Below, in pieces: positions 10,065-21,421 of a stretch of 64,000 nt of DNA. The notes under the pieces are model-generated. The model had not been told where the DNA came from, ran no database searches, and saw nothing but the letters and a program-made list of their open reading frames with translations. This stretch comes from Alphaproteobacteria bacterium (lineage in GTDB: Bacteria > Pseudomonadota > Alphaproteobacteria > Rhizobiales > Rhizobiaceae). The stretch lies in contig BOKV01000008.1 in NCBI GenBank assembly GCA_016861165.1, positions 62,001 through 126,000 on the forward strand, in the 5' to 3' direction. Position 1 is the first letter of the stretch; every line of letters begins with the position of its first letter. Made by a program: the position numbers and the translations under genes.

Positions 10065-10297
10065 CGTTGCGGTCGTCCCCGTTCGGCGCTATGTCCCGGG
10101 CGACCATGGCGGTCGGCGACCGGACGCCCGGCCGGTCCTTTGTGAAAGCCAGGCGGCGCGATGTCCAGAACCATTCTCGCCGGCGGGCGTTCGACCGGCC
10201 CCGGCCGCCGTGGCCGCCGGCGCGACGCCGGCCGGGCCGCGCCGCCACGTTACCACGGCCGCCGCCCGACCCGCCCATCAGAGGGGAGTTGTCCGCC

Positions 10298-10489
10298 ATG
10301 AGCCTTGTCAACACATTGATCCCGCTGCTGCTGGCGGCGGTGCTGGTGGTGCTGGCGCTTGGCCTGTGGAACATGTTGCGCGGCGGCAGCGCCAGCCGCT
10401 CGCAGAACCTCATGCGCCTGCGCGTCCTGTTCCAGTTCATCGCGGTGGTGGTCGTGATGACGGCGCTCTATATTGCCACGCGCGGATAG
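10298..10489 (+). CDS. Twin-transmembrane HIG1-like small protein
   Basis: MSLVNTLIPLLLAAVLVVLALGLWNMLRGGSASRSQNLMRLRVLFQFIAVVVVMTALYIATRG; two TM helices around RSQNLMRLRV. Confidence 0.8.
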   Translation: MSLVNTLIPLLLAAVLVVLALGLWNMLRGGSASRSQNLMRLRVLFQFIAVVVVMTALYIATRG

Positions 10490-10528
10490 AAGGGGCGGGC
10501 TGCGGCGCGCGGGCATCGGAGATGCGAA

Positions 10529-11098
10529 TTGGTCGTCCTCAACAAGATCTACACCAGGACCGGCGACGACGGCTCGACCGCGCTGGTCGGCGGCGAGCGG
10601 CGGCGCAAGCACGATCCGCGCGTTGACGCCTACGGCACGGTCGACGAGGCCAATGCCGCCATCGGCCTTGCCCGCCTCCATGTCGCCGCGGCGAGCCCGC
10701 TGATCGACGCCATGCTTGCCCGCATCCAGAACGACCTGTTCGATCTCGGCGCCGACCTCGCCACCCCCGGCGGCGGCGATGACGATCGGGCCTTGCGCGT
10801 GAGCGACGCCCAGGTCCTGCGCCTCGAAGCCGAGATCGATGCGATCAATGCGGGTCTGGCGCCACTGCGCTCCTTCGTCCTGCCCGGCGGCTCGGCGGCG
10901 GCCGCCCATCTCCATCTCGCCCGCACGGTGGTGCGGCGCGCCGAGCGGCTGATGGTGGCGCTCGCCGGGGCCGAGGCCGTCAACGGCGCCGCGCTGCGCT
11001 ATGTCAACCGCCTGTCGGACTTACTGTTCGTCGCCGCCCGCGCCGTCAATGACAACGGCGCCCGCGACGTGCTATGGGTCCCCGGCGGGAACCGCTGA
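10529..11098 (+). CDS. PduO-type cob(I)alamin adenosyltransferase
   Basis: LNKIYTRTGDDGSTALVGGERRRKHDPRVDAYGTVDEANAAIGLA ... RRAERLMVAL ... YVNRLSDLLFVAAR; TTG start. Confidence 0.92.
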   Translation: MVVLNKIYTRTGDDGSTALVGGERRRKHDPRVDAYGTVDEANAAIGLARLHVAAASPLIDAMLARIQNDLFDLGADLATPGGGDDDRALRVSDAQVLRLEAEIDAINAGLAPLRSFVLPGGSAAAAHLHLARTVVRRAERLMVALAGAEAVNGAALRYVNRLSDLLFVAARAVNDNGARDVLWVPGGNR

Positions 11099-11242
11099 AT
11101 GCTGGGAAGGGGAGAAGGCGCCATGGCCGGCCTGCCGCGTCTAGTCGGCTACGGCGTCCCGGTCCGGCTCGTTTCTTTCGCGGTCGCCTTCGCCGCCTTC
11201 GCCCGCTCCGCGCGGCGACCGGCCTGACCGGGCGCCGGCGCC

Positions 11243-12091
11243 ATGTTCATCCCGCTGCACGACGCCAACGCGCTGCGCCACATCAGGCTCCAGTATGTGA
11301 CGTTGGTCATCATCGTGCTCAACTGCGCCATCTGGCTCGTCTTCGCCGCCGCCGGCGCCAACGATCCGCAGGCGACGCGCGCCGCCTTCTTCTCCTATGG
11401 CTTCGTGCCGGCGGTCGCCAACGGCTATGAGGCGCTGCCGCCCGAATGGGTGGTCCTGCCGGGGCCGGCCGCCTACGTCACCTACGCCTTCCTGCACGGC
11501 AGCTTCATGCATCTGGCCGGCAACATGCTGTTCCTCTGGGTGTTCGGCGACAATGTCGAGGACGCCATCGGCCATTTCCGCTTCGTCTTCTTCTATCTCG
11601 CCTGCGCCGCCGCCGGCGCCTTCGCCCATTCGCTGGCCGAGCCCGCGTCGGTGTCGCCGCTGATCGGCGCCTCCGGAGCGGCCGCCGGCATCATCGCCGC
11701 CTATCTGCTGCTGCACCCGCATGTGAAGGTGTGGATACTGGCGTTCGGCCGCTTTCCGCTGCGCATCCCGGCCATGTGGGTCATCGGCGCCTGGATCCTT
11801 TTCCAGATCGCCAATTTCATCTTCGGCTCCAGCGAGCAGGTGTCCTGGGCCGCCCATGTCGGCGGCATCGTGGCCGGCGCCGCGCTGCTGCCGATCCTGA
11901 AGCGCCCGGGCGTCGCGCTTTTCGACCGCCTGCCGGCCGGTGGGCCGCCGGTACCACCGCCGCCGCCGGCCGCGCCAGCGCAAACCGCCGCCCCGCCGGA
12001 CGATGGCCGTCTGCGGCCGATCGACGCCCCCCGCGACAGTGCCGTCGCACCGGCGCCGCCCACCCCGTGGGGCCGCCAGCGGCGCGACTGA
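11243..12091 (+). CDS. Rhomboid-family intramembrane serine protease with Pro-rich C-terminal tail
   Basis: [46 protein letters not shown] (GxSG), [14 protein letters not shown] (catalytic His). Confidence 0.9.
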   Translation: MFIPLHDANALRHIRLQYVTLVIIVLNCAIWLVFAAAGANDPQATRAAFFSYGFVPAVANGYEALPPEWVVLPGPAAYVTYAFLHGSFMHLAGNMLFLWVFGDNVEDAIGHFRFVFFYLACAAAGAFAHSLAEPASVSPLIGASGAAAGIIAAYLLLHPHVKVWILAFGRFPLRIPAMWVIGAWILFQIANFIFGSSEQVSWAAHVGGIVAGAALLPILKRPGVALFDRLPAGGPPVPPPPPAAPAQTAAPPDDGRLRPIDAPRDSAVAPAPPTPWGRQRRD

Positions 12092-12252
12092 GCCGCGGCC
12101 GGGCAGCTATCCGCCGGCCCTGCGGCCGGTGCTTCGACGCGATGTTGACGGCGCCGGTGATAGCGTTTATCGCCACGCCGACACTGCCGCCGATGGCGCG
12201 CTCGCCGGGCCCGGCGCCATTTTTCCGCTCCGCTGCAACGAGAGGGAGAGAC

Positions 12253-13002
12253 ATGAAGATACTGGTGCCCGTCAAGCGGGTGGTGGATTTCAATGTCAAG
12301 GTCCGCGTCAAGGCCGACGGTTCCGGCGTCGAGCTGGCCAATGTCAAGATGAGCATGAACCCGTTCGACGAGATCGCGGTGGAGGAGGCGTTGCGGCTGA
12401 AGGAGGCCGGCAAGGCCGAGGAGGTCATCGCCGTGTCGGTCGGCCCGGCCCAGGCGGCCGAGACCATCCGAACCGCACTTGCCATGGGTGCCGACCGCGG
12501 CATCCTGGTCAAGGTCGATGCTCCGGTCGAGCCGCTCGCCGTCGCCAAGCTGCTCAAGGGCGTCGCCGAGGCCGAGCAGCCGGGCCTTGTCATCCTTGGC
12601 AAGCAGGCCATCGACGATGACTGCAACCAGACCGGCCAGATGCTCGCCGCCCTGCTCGGCTGGAGCCAGGCGACGTTTGCCTCCAGGGTCGAGATCGACG
12701 GCGACAAGGCGAAGATCACCCGCGAGGTCGATGGCGGCCTGCAGACCATCGAGGCCGGCCTGCCGCTGATCGTGACCACCGATCTGCGCCTGAACGAACC
12801 GCGCTATGCGTCGCTGCCCAACATCATGAAGGCCAAGAAGAAGCCGCTCGACGAGAAGAGCCCGGCCGATTACGGCGTCGATGTCGCGCCGCGTCTGAAG
12901 GTGCTCAAGACCGTCGAGCCGCCGGCGCGCAAGGCCGGCGTCAAGGTCAAGACCGTCGCCGAGCTGGTCGACAAGCTGAAGAACGAAGCCGGCGTTCTTT
13001 AA
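12253..13002 (+). CDS. etfB: Electron transfer flavoprotein beta subunit
   Basis: [51 protein letters not shown]..., [43 protein letters not shown]. Confidence 0.97.
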   Translation: MKILVPVKRVVDFNVKVRVKADGSGVELANVKMSMNPFDEIAVEEALRLKEAGKAEEVIAVSVGPAQAAETIRTALAMGADRGILVKVDAPVEPLAVAKLLKGVAEAEQPGLVILGKQAIDDDCNQTGQMLAALLGWSQATFASRVEIDGDKAKITREVDGGLQTIEAGLPLIVTTDLRLNEPRYASLPNIMKAKKKPLDEKSPADYGVDVAPRLKVLKTVEPPARKAGVKVKTVAELVDKLKNEAGVL

Positions 13003-13029
13003 GTTCGGCCGCACGAAAGGGACCACGAC

Positions 13030-13962
13030 ATGACCACGCTGCTGCTCGCCGACCATGACAACAAGGCGCTGTCGGATCAGACGGCCAAGGCGCTGACCGC
13101 CGCCCGCCAGCTCGGCGGGGATGTTCACATTCTCGTCGCCGGCAAGGGCTGCGGGCCGGTCGCCGAGGCCGCCGCCCGGCTCGACGGCGTCGCCAAGGTG
13201 CTGCTGGCCGACGCCGGCCACTACGAACACGCGCTCGCCGAACCGGTCGCCGCCCTGATCGTCTCGCTGGCCGCCGGCTATGACTGCTTCGTCGCCGCCG
13301 CCACGTCGTCGGGCAAGAACATCATGCCTCGCGTCGCCGCGCTCATCGACGTGATGCAGGTGTCCGACGTCACCGCCGTGGTGGCGCCAGACACCTTCGA
13401 GCGGCCGATCTATGCCGGCAACGCCATCCAGACGGTGCAGTCGACCGATGCCAGCAAGGTCATCACCGTGCGCACCGCCGGCTTCCAGGCCGCGGGCGCC
13501 GGCGGCTCGGCCTTGATCGAGACCGTGCCGGCAGCCGACGACCCCGGCCTGACCAGGTTCCTCGAGGCGGCCCTGTCGAAGACCGACCGGCCGGAACTGA
13601 CCTCGGCCCGCGTCATCATCTCCGGCGGCCGCGCGCTTGGCTCGAAGGAGAAGTTCATGGAGGTCATCCTGCCGGTTGCCGACAAGCTGGGCGCGGCGGT
13701 AGGCGCTTCGCGCGCCGCCGTCGACGCCGGCTACGCGCCGAACGACTGGCAGGTCGGCCAGACCGGCAAGGTGGTGGCGCCCGATCTCTACATCGCCTGC
13801 GGCATATCGGGGGCCATCCAGCATCTTGCCGGCATGAAGGACTCCAAGGTGATCGTCGCCATCAACAAGGACGAGGAAGCGCCGATCTTCCAGGTCGCCG
13901 ATTACGGTCTCGTCGCCGATCTGTTCCAGGTTCTGCCGGAGTTCCAGAAGGCGCTTTCCTGA
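13030..13962 (+). CDS. etfA: Electron transfer flavoprotein alpha subunit
   Basis: [38 protein letters not shown]..., [53 protein letters not shown]. Confidence 0.97.
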   Translation: MTTLLLADHDNKALSDQTAKALTAARQLGGDVHILVAGKGCGPVAEAAARLDGVAKVLLADAGHYEHALAEPVAALIVSLAAGYDCFVAAATSSGKNIMPRVAALIDVMQVSDVTAVVAPDTFERPIYAGNAIQTVQSTDASKVITVRTAGFQAAGAGGSALIETVPAADDPGLTRFLEAALSKTDRPELTSARVIISGGRALGSKEKFMEVILPVADKLGAAVGASRAAVDAGYAPNDWQVGQTGKVVAPDLYIACGISGAIQHLAGMKDSKVIVAINKDEEAPIFQVADYGLVADLFQVLPEFQKALS

Positions 13963-14059
13963 TCGCGGCGGCCGGTAGCAATCGGCGCCGGCTGCCGGTA
14001 TGCTCGCGGGCCGCGCCGGACCGAGGCTTCGGCCGGCGTCAGGGTGAACATTCGGTCGG

Positions 14060-14953
14060 GTGAAACCGGACATGACAGGTCAGGTGAGGAAAGTGGGCGT
14101 CGTCGGCGCCGGCCAGATGGGCAGCGGCATCGCGCATGTGTGCGCGCTCGCCGGCTATGACGTGCTGGTCAACGACCTGACCTTGGACAAGATCGAATCG
14201 GGTCTGGCCACCATCAACGGCAACCTGGCGCGCCAGGTCGCCTCCGGCAAGGTCTCCGAGGAGGAGCGGGCCGGGGCGGTCGCCCGGCTGGCGCCGGCCC
14301 CGGCCATGGATGACCTCGCCAGCTGCGACATCGTTATCGAGGCGGCCACCGAGAACGAGGCGATCAAGCGCAAGGTCTTCGCCGAGCTGTGCCCGCTGCT
14401 CAATCCGGAGGCGATGCTCGCCACCAATACCTCGTCGATCTCGATCACCCGGCTTGCCTCCTCGACCGACCGTCCGGAGCGCTTCATCGGCATCCATTTC
14501 ATGAACCCGGTGCCGGTGATGAAGCTGGTCGAGCTGGTGCGCGGCATCGCCACCGAGGACGAGACCTTCGAGCGGGCGCGCGCCTTCGTCACCTCGCTCG
14601 ACAAGACCATCGCGGTGTCGGAGGATTTCCCCGCCTTCATCGTCAACCGCATCCTGCTGCCGATGATCAACGAGGCGATCTACACGCTCTATGAGGGCGT
14701 CGGCTCGGTCGAGGCGATCGACACCGCCATGCGGCTCGGCGCCAACCACCCGATGGGGCCGCTGCAGCTTGCCGACTTCATCGGCCTCGACACCTGCCTG
14801 TCGATCATGCAGGTGCTGCATGACGGCCTGGCCGATTCCAAGTACCGGCCCTGCCCGCTGCTGGTGAAATATGTCGAGGCGGGCTGGCTTGGCCGCAAGT
14901 CGGGCCGCGGCTTCTACGACTACCGCGGCGAAACGCCGGTGCCGACGCGCTAG
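14060..14953 (+). CDS. 3-hydroxybutyryl-CoA dehydrogenase
   Basis: VRKVGVVGAGQMGSGIAHVCALAGYDVLVND ... FIGIHFMNPVPVMKLVELVRG ... GWLGRKSGRGFYDY. Confidence 0.95.
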   Translation: MKPDMTGQVRKVGVVGAGQMGSGIAHVCALAGYDVLVNDLTLDKIESGLATINGNLARQVASGKVSEEERAGAVARLAPAPAMDDLASCDIVIEAATENEAIKRKVFAELCPLLNPEAMLATNTSSISITRLASSTDRPERFIGIHFMNPVPVMKLVELVRGIATEDETFERARAFVTSLDKTIAVSEDFPAFIVNRILLPMINEAIYTLYEGVGSVEAIDTAMRLGANHPMGPLQLADFIGLDTCLSIMQVLHDGLADSKYRPCPLLVKYVEAGWLGRKSGRGFYDYRGETPVPTR

Positions 14954-15606
14954 TCGTCGGGACGGGACCGCAGCGCCGCTTCGATCAGCGCCCGGGCGTC
15001 GGCGCCGGCCCAGTCGGCCGGCCCGCTCATCGAGCCGAGCAGGCAGCCCTCGGCGTCGATCAGCAGGCTGGTCGGCATGCCGATGGCGAGGCTGCGCTTC
15101 TTCAGCGCGTTGAAGACGCCCATGCTGCCGTCGTGGAAGAAGGGCAGGTCGGTGAGCCCGGTCTCAACGTAGAACTGCCTGGGCTTGTCGGCTTCGCCGA
15201 GGTCGACGCTGACCGCCACCACGGCGAAATCGGCGCCGCCCATGGCTCGCTCCAGCGCCTCCAGCGCCGGCATCTCCTCCCGGCAAGGGGCGCACCACGT
15301 CGCCCACAGGTTGAGGAGCACGGTGCGGCCGCGCCATTCCTCGATCGCGCGGCTGGCGCCGTCCCCGTCCCGGAAGGTCAGCCCCTCGATCGGCACCGGC
15401 GTGTCGGCGACCTGGAACGCCGCCACGTCGCCCGTGGCGAAGGGCGCGATGGCCGACTGGCGCGCCTGCGCCGGAGCGCATTGGGCGGTCTCGACATTGC
15501 CAGGTCCGCGCGAGATCACGTATATCGCCGTCACCGCCGCTGCCGCGAGGAAGACGGCGGCGAGGATCGTCGCGCGCCGTGCCAGGGTGCTGTTGCGTTC
15601 GTTCAT
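14950..15606 (-). CDS. tlpA: TlpA-family thiol:disulfide interchange protein (membrane-anchored thioredoxin)
   Basis: N-terminal TM anchor; [27 protein letters not shown] (WCxPC). Confidence 0.9.
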   Translation of the reverse strand: MNERNSTLARRATILAAVFLAAAAVTAIYVISRGPGNVETAQCAPAQARQSAIAPFATGDVAAFQVADTPVPIEGLTFRDGDGASRAIEEWRGRTVLLNLWATWCAPCREEMPALEALERAMGGADFAVVAVSVDLGEADKPRQFYVETGLTDLPFFHDGSMGVFNALKKRSLAIGMPTSLLIDAEGCLLGSMSGPADWAGADARALIEAALRSRPDD

Positions 15607-15647
15607 GCGTGGTTCCGTACTCGCCAGACTATCCCGGAGAAGGGCCG

Positions 15648-17060
15648 ATGACCAAACCCGGCAACAAGATGTGGGGCGGCCGCTTCGCCGCCGGGCCCGA
15701 TGCCGTCATGGAAGCGATCAACGCCTCGATCGACTTCGACCGCAAGCTCTACACCCAGGACATCGCCGGCTCGAAGGCGCACGCCCGCATGCTGGCCCGT
15801 CAGGGCATCATCAGCGCTTCTGATGCCGAGGCGATCGTTCACGGTCTAGACACGATTGCGTCAGAAATCGAGTCCGGTCGCTTCGCCTTTTCCGCCGCGC
15901 TCGAGGACATCCACATGAATGTCGAAGCGCGGCTGGCCGAACTGATCGGCCCGGCCGCCGGCCGCCTGCACACCGCCCGCTCGCGCAACGACCAGGTCGC
16001 GGTCGACTTCCGCCTGTGGGTGAAGCAGACGGCGATCCGGTTCGATGCGCTGCTTCTTGCGCTCATCGCCGCCTTCCTCGACAAGGCCGAGGCCCATGCC
16101 GGCACCGTCATGCCGGGTTTCACCCATCTGCAGACCGCCCAGCCGGTCACCTTCGGCCATCACTGCCTGGCCTATGTCGAGATGTTCGCCCGCGACCGCG
16201 GCCGCCTCGCCGACGCGGTCCGCCGCATGGACGAGTGCCCGCTCGGCGCGGCCGCCCTCGCCGGCACCGGCTTTGCCATCGACCGCCACTTCACGGCGCG
16301 CGAACTCGGCTTCCGCGAGCCGACGCGCAACTCGCTCGATTCGGTCTCCGACCGCGATTTCGCCATGGAGTTCCTTTCAGCCGCCGCGATCTGCGCCACT
16401 CACCTTTCGCGACTCGCCGAGGAGATCGTCGTCTGGTCGACGCCGCAGTTCGGCTTCATCCGCCTGTCCGACCGGTTCTCGACCGGCTCCTCGATCATGC
16501 CGCAGAAGCGCAACCCCGACGCCGCCGAACTGGTGCGCGCCAAGACCGGCCGCGTCAACGGCGCGCTGATCACGCTTCTGACCGTCATGAAGGGCCTGCC
16601 GCTCAGCTACTCGAAGGACATGCAGGAGGACAAGGAAGCCGTGTTCGACGCCGCCGAGAACGTCGAGCTGGCAATCCTCGCCATGACCGGCATGGTCGCC
16701 GACATGGAGGTCCGCGCGGACGCCATGGCCGCGGCCGCCGGCGCCGGCTATTCGACCGCCACCGATCTGGCCGACTGGCTGGTGCGCGAGACCGGCATGG
16801 CCTTTCGCCAGGCCCACCACGTCACCGGCCGGGCGGTCGCGCTGGCCGAGCAGAAGGGCTGCGGGCTTGCGGAGCTGACGCTGGCCGAATTGCAGGCGAT
16901 CGACCCGGCCATCGACGGGCGCGCCCTTGCCGTGCTTTCGGTGGAGCAGTCGGTCGCCAGCCGCACCAGCTTCGGCGGCACCGCCCCGGACAATGTGCGC
17001 GCCCAGATCGCCTGGTGGCGCGCGCGCCGGGACGAGCCAACCGGCAGCGGCGGTGTTTGA
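15648..17060 (+). CDS. argH: Argininosuccinate lyase
   Basis: [35 protein letters not shown] ... [19 protein letters not shown] (fumarase/ASL signature). Confidence 0.98.
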   Translation: MTKPGNKMWGGRFAAGPDAVMEAINASIDFDRKLYTQDIAGSKAHARMLARQGIISASDAEAIVHGLDTIASEIESGRFAFSAALEDIHMNVEARLAELIGPAAGRLHTARSRNDQVAVDFRLWVKQTAIRFDALLLALIAAFLDKAEAHAGTVMPGFTHLQTAQPVTFGHHCLAYVEMFARDRGRLADAVRRMDECPLGAAALAGTGFAIDRHFTARELGFREPTRNSLDSVSDRDFAMEFLSAAAICATHLSRLAEEIVVWSTPQFGFIRLSDRFSTGSSIMPQKRNPDAAELVRAKTGRVNGALITLLTVMKGLPLSYSKDMQEDKEAVFDAAENVELAILAMTGMVADMEVRADAMAAAAGAGYSTATDLADWLVRETGMAFRQAHHVTGRAVALAEQKGCGLAELTLAELQAIDPAIDGRALAVLSVEQSVASRTSFGGTAPDNVRAQIAWWRARRDEPTGSGGV

Positions 17061-17131
17061 CATTCCCGGCGCCTTGACGAATAAACGCCGGACCGGTCGA
17101 GACGGCCTGTGCTCGTATCGTGGAGTGCCTG

Positions 17132-17332
17132 ATGACGCCGAACCCGTGGCGGGTCGCCGCCAGCTTCGTTGTGGTGCTCGCCGCCGCGAGCCTGCTCGCC
17201 GGCTGCGGCCGGCGCGGACCGCTGGAGCCTCCGCCCTCCGCCGCCGTCCTGTCGACCGATGAACAGGGCAATGTGGTCGGCGCCAGCCCGCCTCGCGACC
17301 GGCCGTTCGTTCTCGACCCGTTGATCCAATAG
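17132..17332 (+). CDS. lptM: Small lipoprotein, LptM-like
   Basis: MTPNPWRVAASFVVVLAAASLLAGCGRRGPLEPPPSA...: lipobox LAGC followed by GRRGPLEPP; located argH-lptM-lysA. Confidence 0.8.
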   Translation: MTPNPWRVAASFVVVLAAASLLAGCGRRGPLEPPPSAAVLSTDEQGNVVGASPPRDRPFVLDPLIQ

Positions 17333-17359
17333 GGCGTCGGCGGCGCCGGGGAGCCGGGC

Positions 17360-18631
17360 ATGAACCATTTCGAGTACAGGAATGGCGTGCTCTGCGCCGA
17401 GGACGTGCCACTGCCGGTGATCGCGGCGGCCGTCGGCACGCCGTTCTACTGCTATTCGACCGCCACGCTGGAGCGCCACTACCGCGTCTTCTCGCGGGCC
17501 TTCGCCGACATCCCGTCGCTGGTCTGCTACGCGATGAAGGCCAATTCCAACCAGGCCGTGATCGCCACGCTCGCCCGCCTCGGCAGCGGTGCCGACGTCG
17601 TTTCCGGCGGCGAGCTCATGCGTGCGCTGAAGGCCGGCGTGGCGCCCGACCGCATCATGTTCTCCGGCGTCGGCAAGACCGCCGCCGAGCTCGATGCCGG
17701 CCTTGCCGCCGACATTCTGTGCTTCAACGTCGAATCGGTGCCCGAACTGCACGCCCTGTCGCAGCGGGCCAGCGCGCTCGGCCGCACCGCGCGCATCTCC
17801 TTCCGCATCAACCCGGATGTCGACGCCGGCGCCCACGCCAAGATCTCGACCGGCCGCAAGGAGAACAAGTTCGGCATTCCCTGGGCCGACGCGCTCGCCG
17901 TCTATGACCGCGCCAAGACGCTGCCCGGGATCGAGGTCACCGGCATCGACATGCACATCGGCAGCCAGATCACCGATCTCGGGCCGTTTGACCGCGCCTT
18001 CTCGCGGCTCGAGGGATTGATCCGCCAGCTTCGCGACCACGGCCATGCGATCGGGCATGTCGACCTCGGCGGCGGCCTCGGCATCCCCTACCGCAGGGAC
18101 AACATCCCGCCGCCCGACCCCGGCGCCTATGCCGACGTCGTCAAGCGCCACGTACGCGCGCTCGGCTGCCGCATCATCTTCGAGCCGGGCCGGCTGATCG
18201 CCGGCAATGCCGGCATCCTGGTCGGCAGCGTCATCTATGTGAAGGAGACCGGCCACCGCACCTTCGTCATCGCCGACGCGGCGATGAACGACCTCATCCG
18301 CCCGACGCTCTATGACGCCTGGCACGAGATCATTCCGGTCGCCGAGCCGGACCCGGCCGTGGAACATATCACCGCCGATCTGGTCGGCCCGGTCTGCGAG
18401 ACCGGCGACTACCTGGCGCTCGACCGCGCCATGGCGCCGATGCGCACCGGCGACCTGTTCGCCATCGGCTCGGCCGGGGCCTATGGCGCCGTCCAGGCCG
18501 GCACCTACAACACGCGGCCGCTGGTGGCCGAGGTGCTGGTCAATGGCGACCGCTTCCACGTGGTGCGGCCGCGCATCGATGTCGAGACGCTGATCGGCTT
18601 CGACAGCCTGCCCGACTGGCTGGGTGGCTGA
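17360..18631 (+). CDS. lysA: Diaminopimelate decarboxylase
   Basis: FEYRNGVLCAEDVPLPVIAAAVGTPFYCYSTATLERHYR, YAMKANSNQAVIATLARLGSGADVVSGGEL, GAYGAVQAGTYNTRPLVAEVLVNG. Confidence 0.97.
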   Translation: MNHFEYRNGVLCAEDVPLPVIAAAVGTPFYCYSTATLERHYRVFSRAFADIPSLVCYAMKANSNQAVIATLARLGSGADVVSGGELMRALKAGVAPDRIMFSGVGKTAAELDAGLAADILCFNVESVPELHALSQRASALGRTARISFRINPDVDAGAHAKISTGRKENKFGIPWADALAVYDRAKTLPGIEVTGIDMHIGSQITDLGPFDRAFSRLEGLIRQLRDHGHAIGHVDLGGGLGIPYRRDNIPPPDPGAYADVVKRHVRALGCRIIFEPGRLIAGNAGILVGSVIYVKETGHRTFVIADAAMNDLIRPTLYDAWHEIIPVAEPDPAVEHITADLVGPVCETGDYLALDRAMAPMRTGDLFAIGSAGAYGAVQAGTYNTRPLVAEVLVNGDRFHVVRPRIDVETLIGFDSLPDWLGG

Positions 18632-18740
18632 AGACGCTCACTTTTTCCTGATGGGCGGCAACGAACCTCGAAATCGCCGCTTTCTGTGATAGGCTTGCTT
18701 TCATGCGTCGCCGGGGGCCGGCGAACCTGCGCGAGGTGCA

Positions 18741-21308
18741 ATGACGGACCTGACGGGCCGCCCGGATCAACCCCTCGACATCTCGGTGCTTAGTCGCAGC
18801 GGCTGGCGCCGCGCGCGTCTGGTTGCCGCCGCGGTTCTGCTGTGGGAGCGTTTCTGGCCGCTGGCCGTTCCCGCCGTCTCCGTCGCCCTGCTGTTTGCCG
18901 CCGTCTCCTGGCTCGGCCTCTGGCAGGTCGTTCCGGCCGCCGCGCGCTACGTTCTGCTTGCCCTGTTCGCCGCCGGCTTTCTCTACGCGCTGGCGCGGCT
19001 GCGCCACCTGCGCCTGCCGGGCCGCGACGAGATGGTACGCCGGGTCGAACTGGCCTCGCGGCTCGAGGACCGGCCGATCACGGCGCTGTCCGACGAGATG
19101 GCGGTCGGCGCCGACGACCCGTTCTCGCGGGCGCTTTGGGTCGAGCACCGCCGCCGCATGGCCGCGCGCCTGCGCGATCTGGCCGCCGGCACGCCCGCCC
19201 CCGACGCCAATCGTGTCGACCCCTGGGCGCTGCGCGCCTTCGTCGCGCTCATCGCCTTCGCCGCTTTCGGCTTCTCGTTCGGGCCGCAGGGCGGCCGGGT
19301 CGCCGACGCCTTCCGCATCGCCCCCGACATCGCCGAACTGCGTACCCGGCTCGATGCCTGGATCAATCCGCCGCCCTACACCCGCAAGCCGCCGATCTTC
19401 CTGACCGGCCGCCACGCCGATGCCACCGGGGGCGCCGATCGGCTCGCCATCGAGGTGCCGCAGGGCAGCGACTTCTTCCTGCGCATCGTCGGCAGTGATG
19501 TCGCCGACCTCGCATTTGTCTCCGACGGTGGCAGCGAATCCATTGCCGCCACGACCGAGACCGGCGAGATGCCCGACGAGGCGGCGCCGCGGCCGGCGAC
19601 CGCCGCTGCCGCGCAGATCGAGTTCACCTTCCCGCTGCAGCGCTCCGGAATGGTTGTCCTGTCGAGTGGCGGCGCCACCGTGGCGCAGTGGCCGGTCACC
19701 GTGATGCCGGACACGCCTCCCTCGATCAGCTTCGCCGAGCTGCCGACCGCCGCGCTGTCCGGCTCGCTGCAGATGGCTTATTCGGTCGAGGACGATTACG
19801 GCGTCACCCGCGCCGAGGCCGCGATCGAATCGCTGGAGGCGCGCGATGCCGACGCCCGGCCGCTGGTCGAAGCGCCGGAGATGGCCCTGCCGCTGCCGCG
19901 CCAGCGCGCCCGATCGGGCACCGCCAAGGTCAATCGCGATCTCACCCAGCATCCCTGGGCGGGCGGCAGCGTGCGCATCACGCTGCTTGCCCATGACGAC
20001 GCCGGCCAGACCGGACGCAGCCGGCCGCACGAGATGGTGCTGCCGGGGCGGCGCTTCTCCAATCCGCTGGCGCTTGCCCTGGTCGAGCAGCGCCGCATCC
20101 TGGCGCTCGACGCCAACAAGGCGCTCCATGTCGCCAACATGCTCGACGCGCTGACCATCGCGCCCGAGGAGTTCACCCCCGACACCGCCGCCTTCATGGC
20201 CATGCGGGTCGCCTATCGCCGCATCATCGACGCCTACAGCGACGACCAGCTGCGCGACACGCTCGACCTGCTGTGGGAGACCGCGCTCGCCATCGAGTTC
20301 GGCGACATGAGCGAAGCCGAGCGCCGGCTGCGCGAGGCGCAGGAGAACCTGTCGAAAGCACTCGAGGAGGGTGCCAGCGACGAGGAGATCGCGCGCCTGA
20401 TGGACGAACTGCGCAAGGCGATGGACGAGTACATGCAGATGCTGGCGCGCGAGGCGCTGGAGAACCCGCTCGCCCGCAATCCGTTGCTTGAAAACGAGAT
20501 GCTGCGCACCCTGCGCCAGCGCGACCTCGACCGCATGCTCGACCAGATCGAGAACCTCGCCCGCTCGGGCTCGCGCGACGCCGCCCGCCAGATGCTGAGC
20601 GAACTGCAGCGCATGATGGACAATCTGCGCGCCGGCCGCCACATGCAGCAGCAACAGGCCGAGGGCAACCAGATGAACCAGGCCCTCGACAAGCTCTCGG
20701 AACTGATGCGGCGCCAGCAGGAACTGATGGACGAGACCTTCCGCATGGAGCAGAACAGCCCGGAAAACCGGGACGGGCAACAGCAGCAGGGCCAGATGAC
20801 GCCCGAGGAGTTCGCCGAGGCGATGAAGCGCCTGCAGGAGCAGCAGGGCCAGCTGCAGCAGGAACTGGGCGAGCTTGGCCGCCAGCTTGAGGGGATGGGT
20901 CTCGATCCCTCACGGGAATTCGGGCAGGCCCAAGGCGAAATGGGCGAGGCCGAGGGCAAACTCGGCCGCGGCCGGCCGGGAGACGCCACCGGCAACCAGG
21001 CACGTGCCCTGGAGGCCCTGCGCAATGGCGTTCAGACGATGATGCAGCAGATGGCCGGCGACCGCGGCCAGCAGGGCCAGCAGAACGGTCCCGGCCAGTT
21101 CGGCGGCCTCGACCGCGACCGCACCGATCCGCTCGGCCGCCGCCGCGACGCCAACGGCCTGGAGACCGGCGAGGACACGCGGGTCCCGGGCGAGATCGAG
21201 GCCCAGCGGGCGCGCGAGATCATGGAGGCGATTCGCAAGCGCCTGTCGCAGCCGGCCTCGCCGCGCATCGAGAAGGACTATCTGGAACGGCTGCTCGAGG
21301 CCGAATAG
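18741..21308 (+). CDS. TIGR02302-family (DUF4175) protein with Gln/Met-rich C-terminal region
   Basis: Two N-terminal TM stretches, then PPYTRKPPIFLTG...; C-terminus rich in QQQGQ/MMQQM; position after lysA is typical for Rhizobiales. Stop codon abuts repeat copy C. Confidence 0.85.
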   Translation: MTDLTGRPDQPLDISVLSRSGWRRARLVAAAVLLWERFWPLAVPAVSVALLFAAVSWLGLWQVVPAAARYVLLALFAAGFLYALARLRHLRLPGRDEMVRRVELASRLEDRPITALSDEMAVGADDPFSRALWVEHRRRMAARLRDLAAGTPAPDANRVDPWALRAFVALIAFAAFGFSFGPQGGRVADAFRIAPDIAELRTRLDAWINPPPYTRKPPIFLTGRHADATGGADRLAIEVPQGSDFFLRIVGSDVADLAFVSDGGSESIAATTETGEMPDEAAPRPATAAAAQIEFTFPLQRSGMVVLSSGGATVAQWPVTVMPDTPPSISFAELPTAALSGSLQMAYSVEDDYGVTRAEAAIESLEARDADARPLVEAPEMALPLPRQRARSGTAKVNRDLTQHPWAGGSVRITLLAHDDAGQTGRSRPHEMVLPGRRFSNPLALALVEQRRILALDANKALHVANMLDALTIAPEEFTPDTAAFMAMRVAYRRIIDAYSDDQLRDTLDLLWETALAIEFGDMSEAERRLREAQENLSKALEEGASDEEIARLMDELRKAMDEYMQMLAREALENPLARNPLLENEMLRTLRQRDLDRMLDQIENLARSGSRDAARQMLSELQRMMDNLRAGRHMQQQQAEGNQMNQALDKLSELMRRQQELMDETFRMEQNSPENRDGQQQQGQMTPEEFAEAMKRLQEQQGQLQQELGELGRQLEGMGLDPSREFGQAQGEMGEAEGKLGRGRPGDATGNQARALEALRNGVQTMMQQMAGDRGQQGQQNGPGQFGGLDRDRTDPLGRRRDANGLETGEDTRVPGEIEAQRAREIMEAIRKRLSQPASPRIEKDYLERLLEAE

Positions 21309-21416
21309 AGCCTCAACCCGCCGAGCAACGCGAGGCGGACCAGATCATGCGACAAAACAAATGGATGGAACGGCATTCCGATCCCGTTAGATCGGATCGT
21401 GCTCCGGGCCGGTTTT
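21309..21416 (+). repeat. Dispersed bipartite palindromic repeat, copy C (degenerate)
   Basis: agcctcaacccgccgagcaacgcgaggcggaccagatcatgcgacaaaacaaatggatggaacggcattccgatcccgttagatcggatcgtgctcc; starts immediately after the TAG stop at 21306-21308. Confidence 0.75.
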
Positions 21417-21421
21417 GCGCT

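Noticed and set aside
11701-14073. 790-aa minus ORF
   Set aside because: Antisense to etfBA, which are unambiguous.
18540-20780. 746-aa minus ORF
   Set aside because: Shadow of the TIGR02302 gene.
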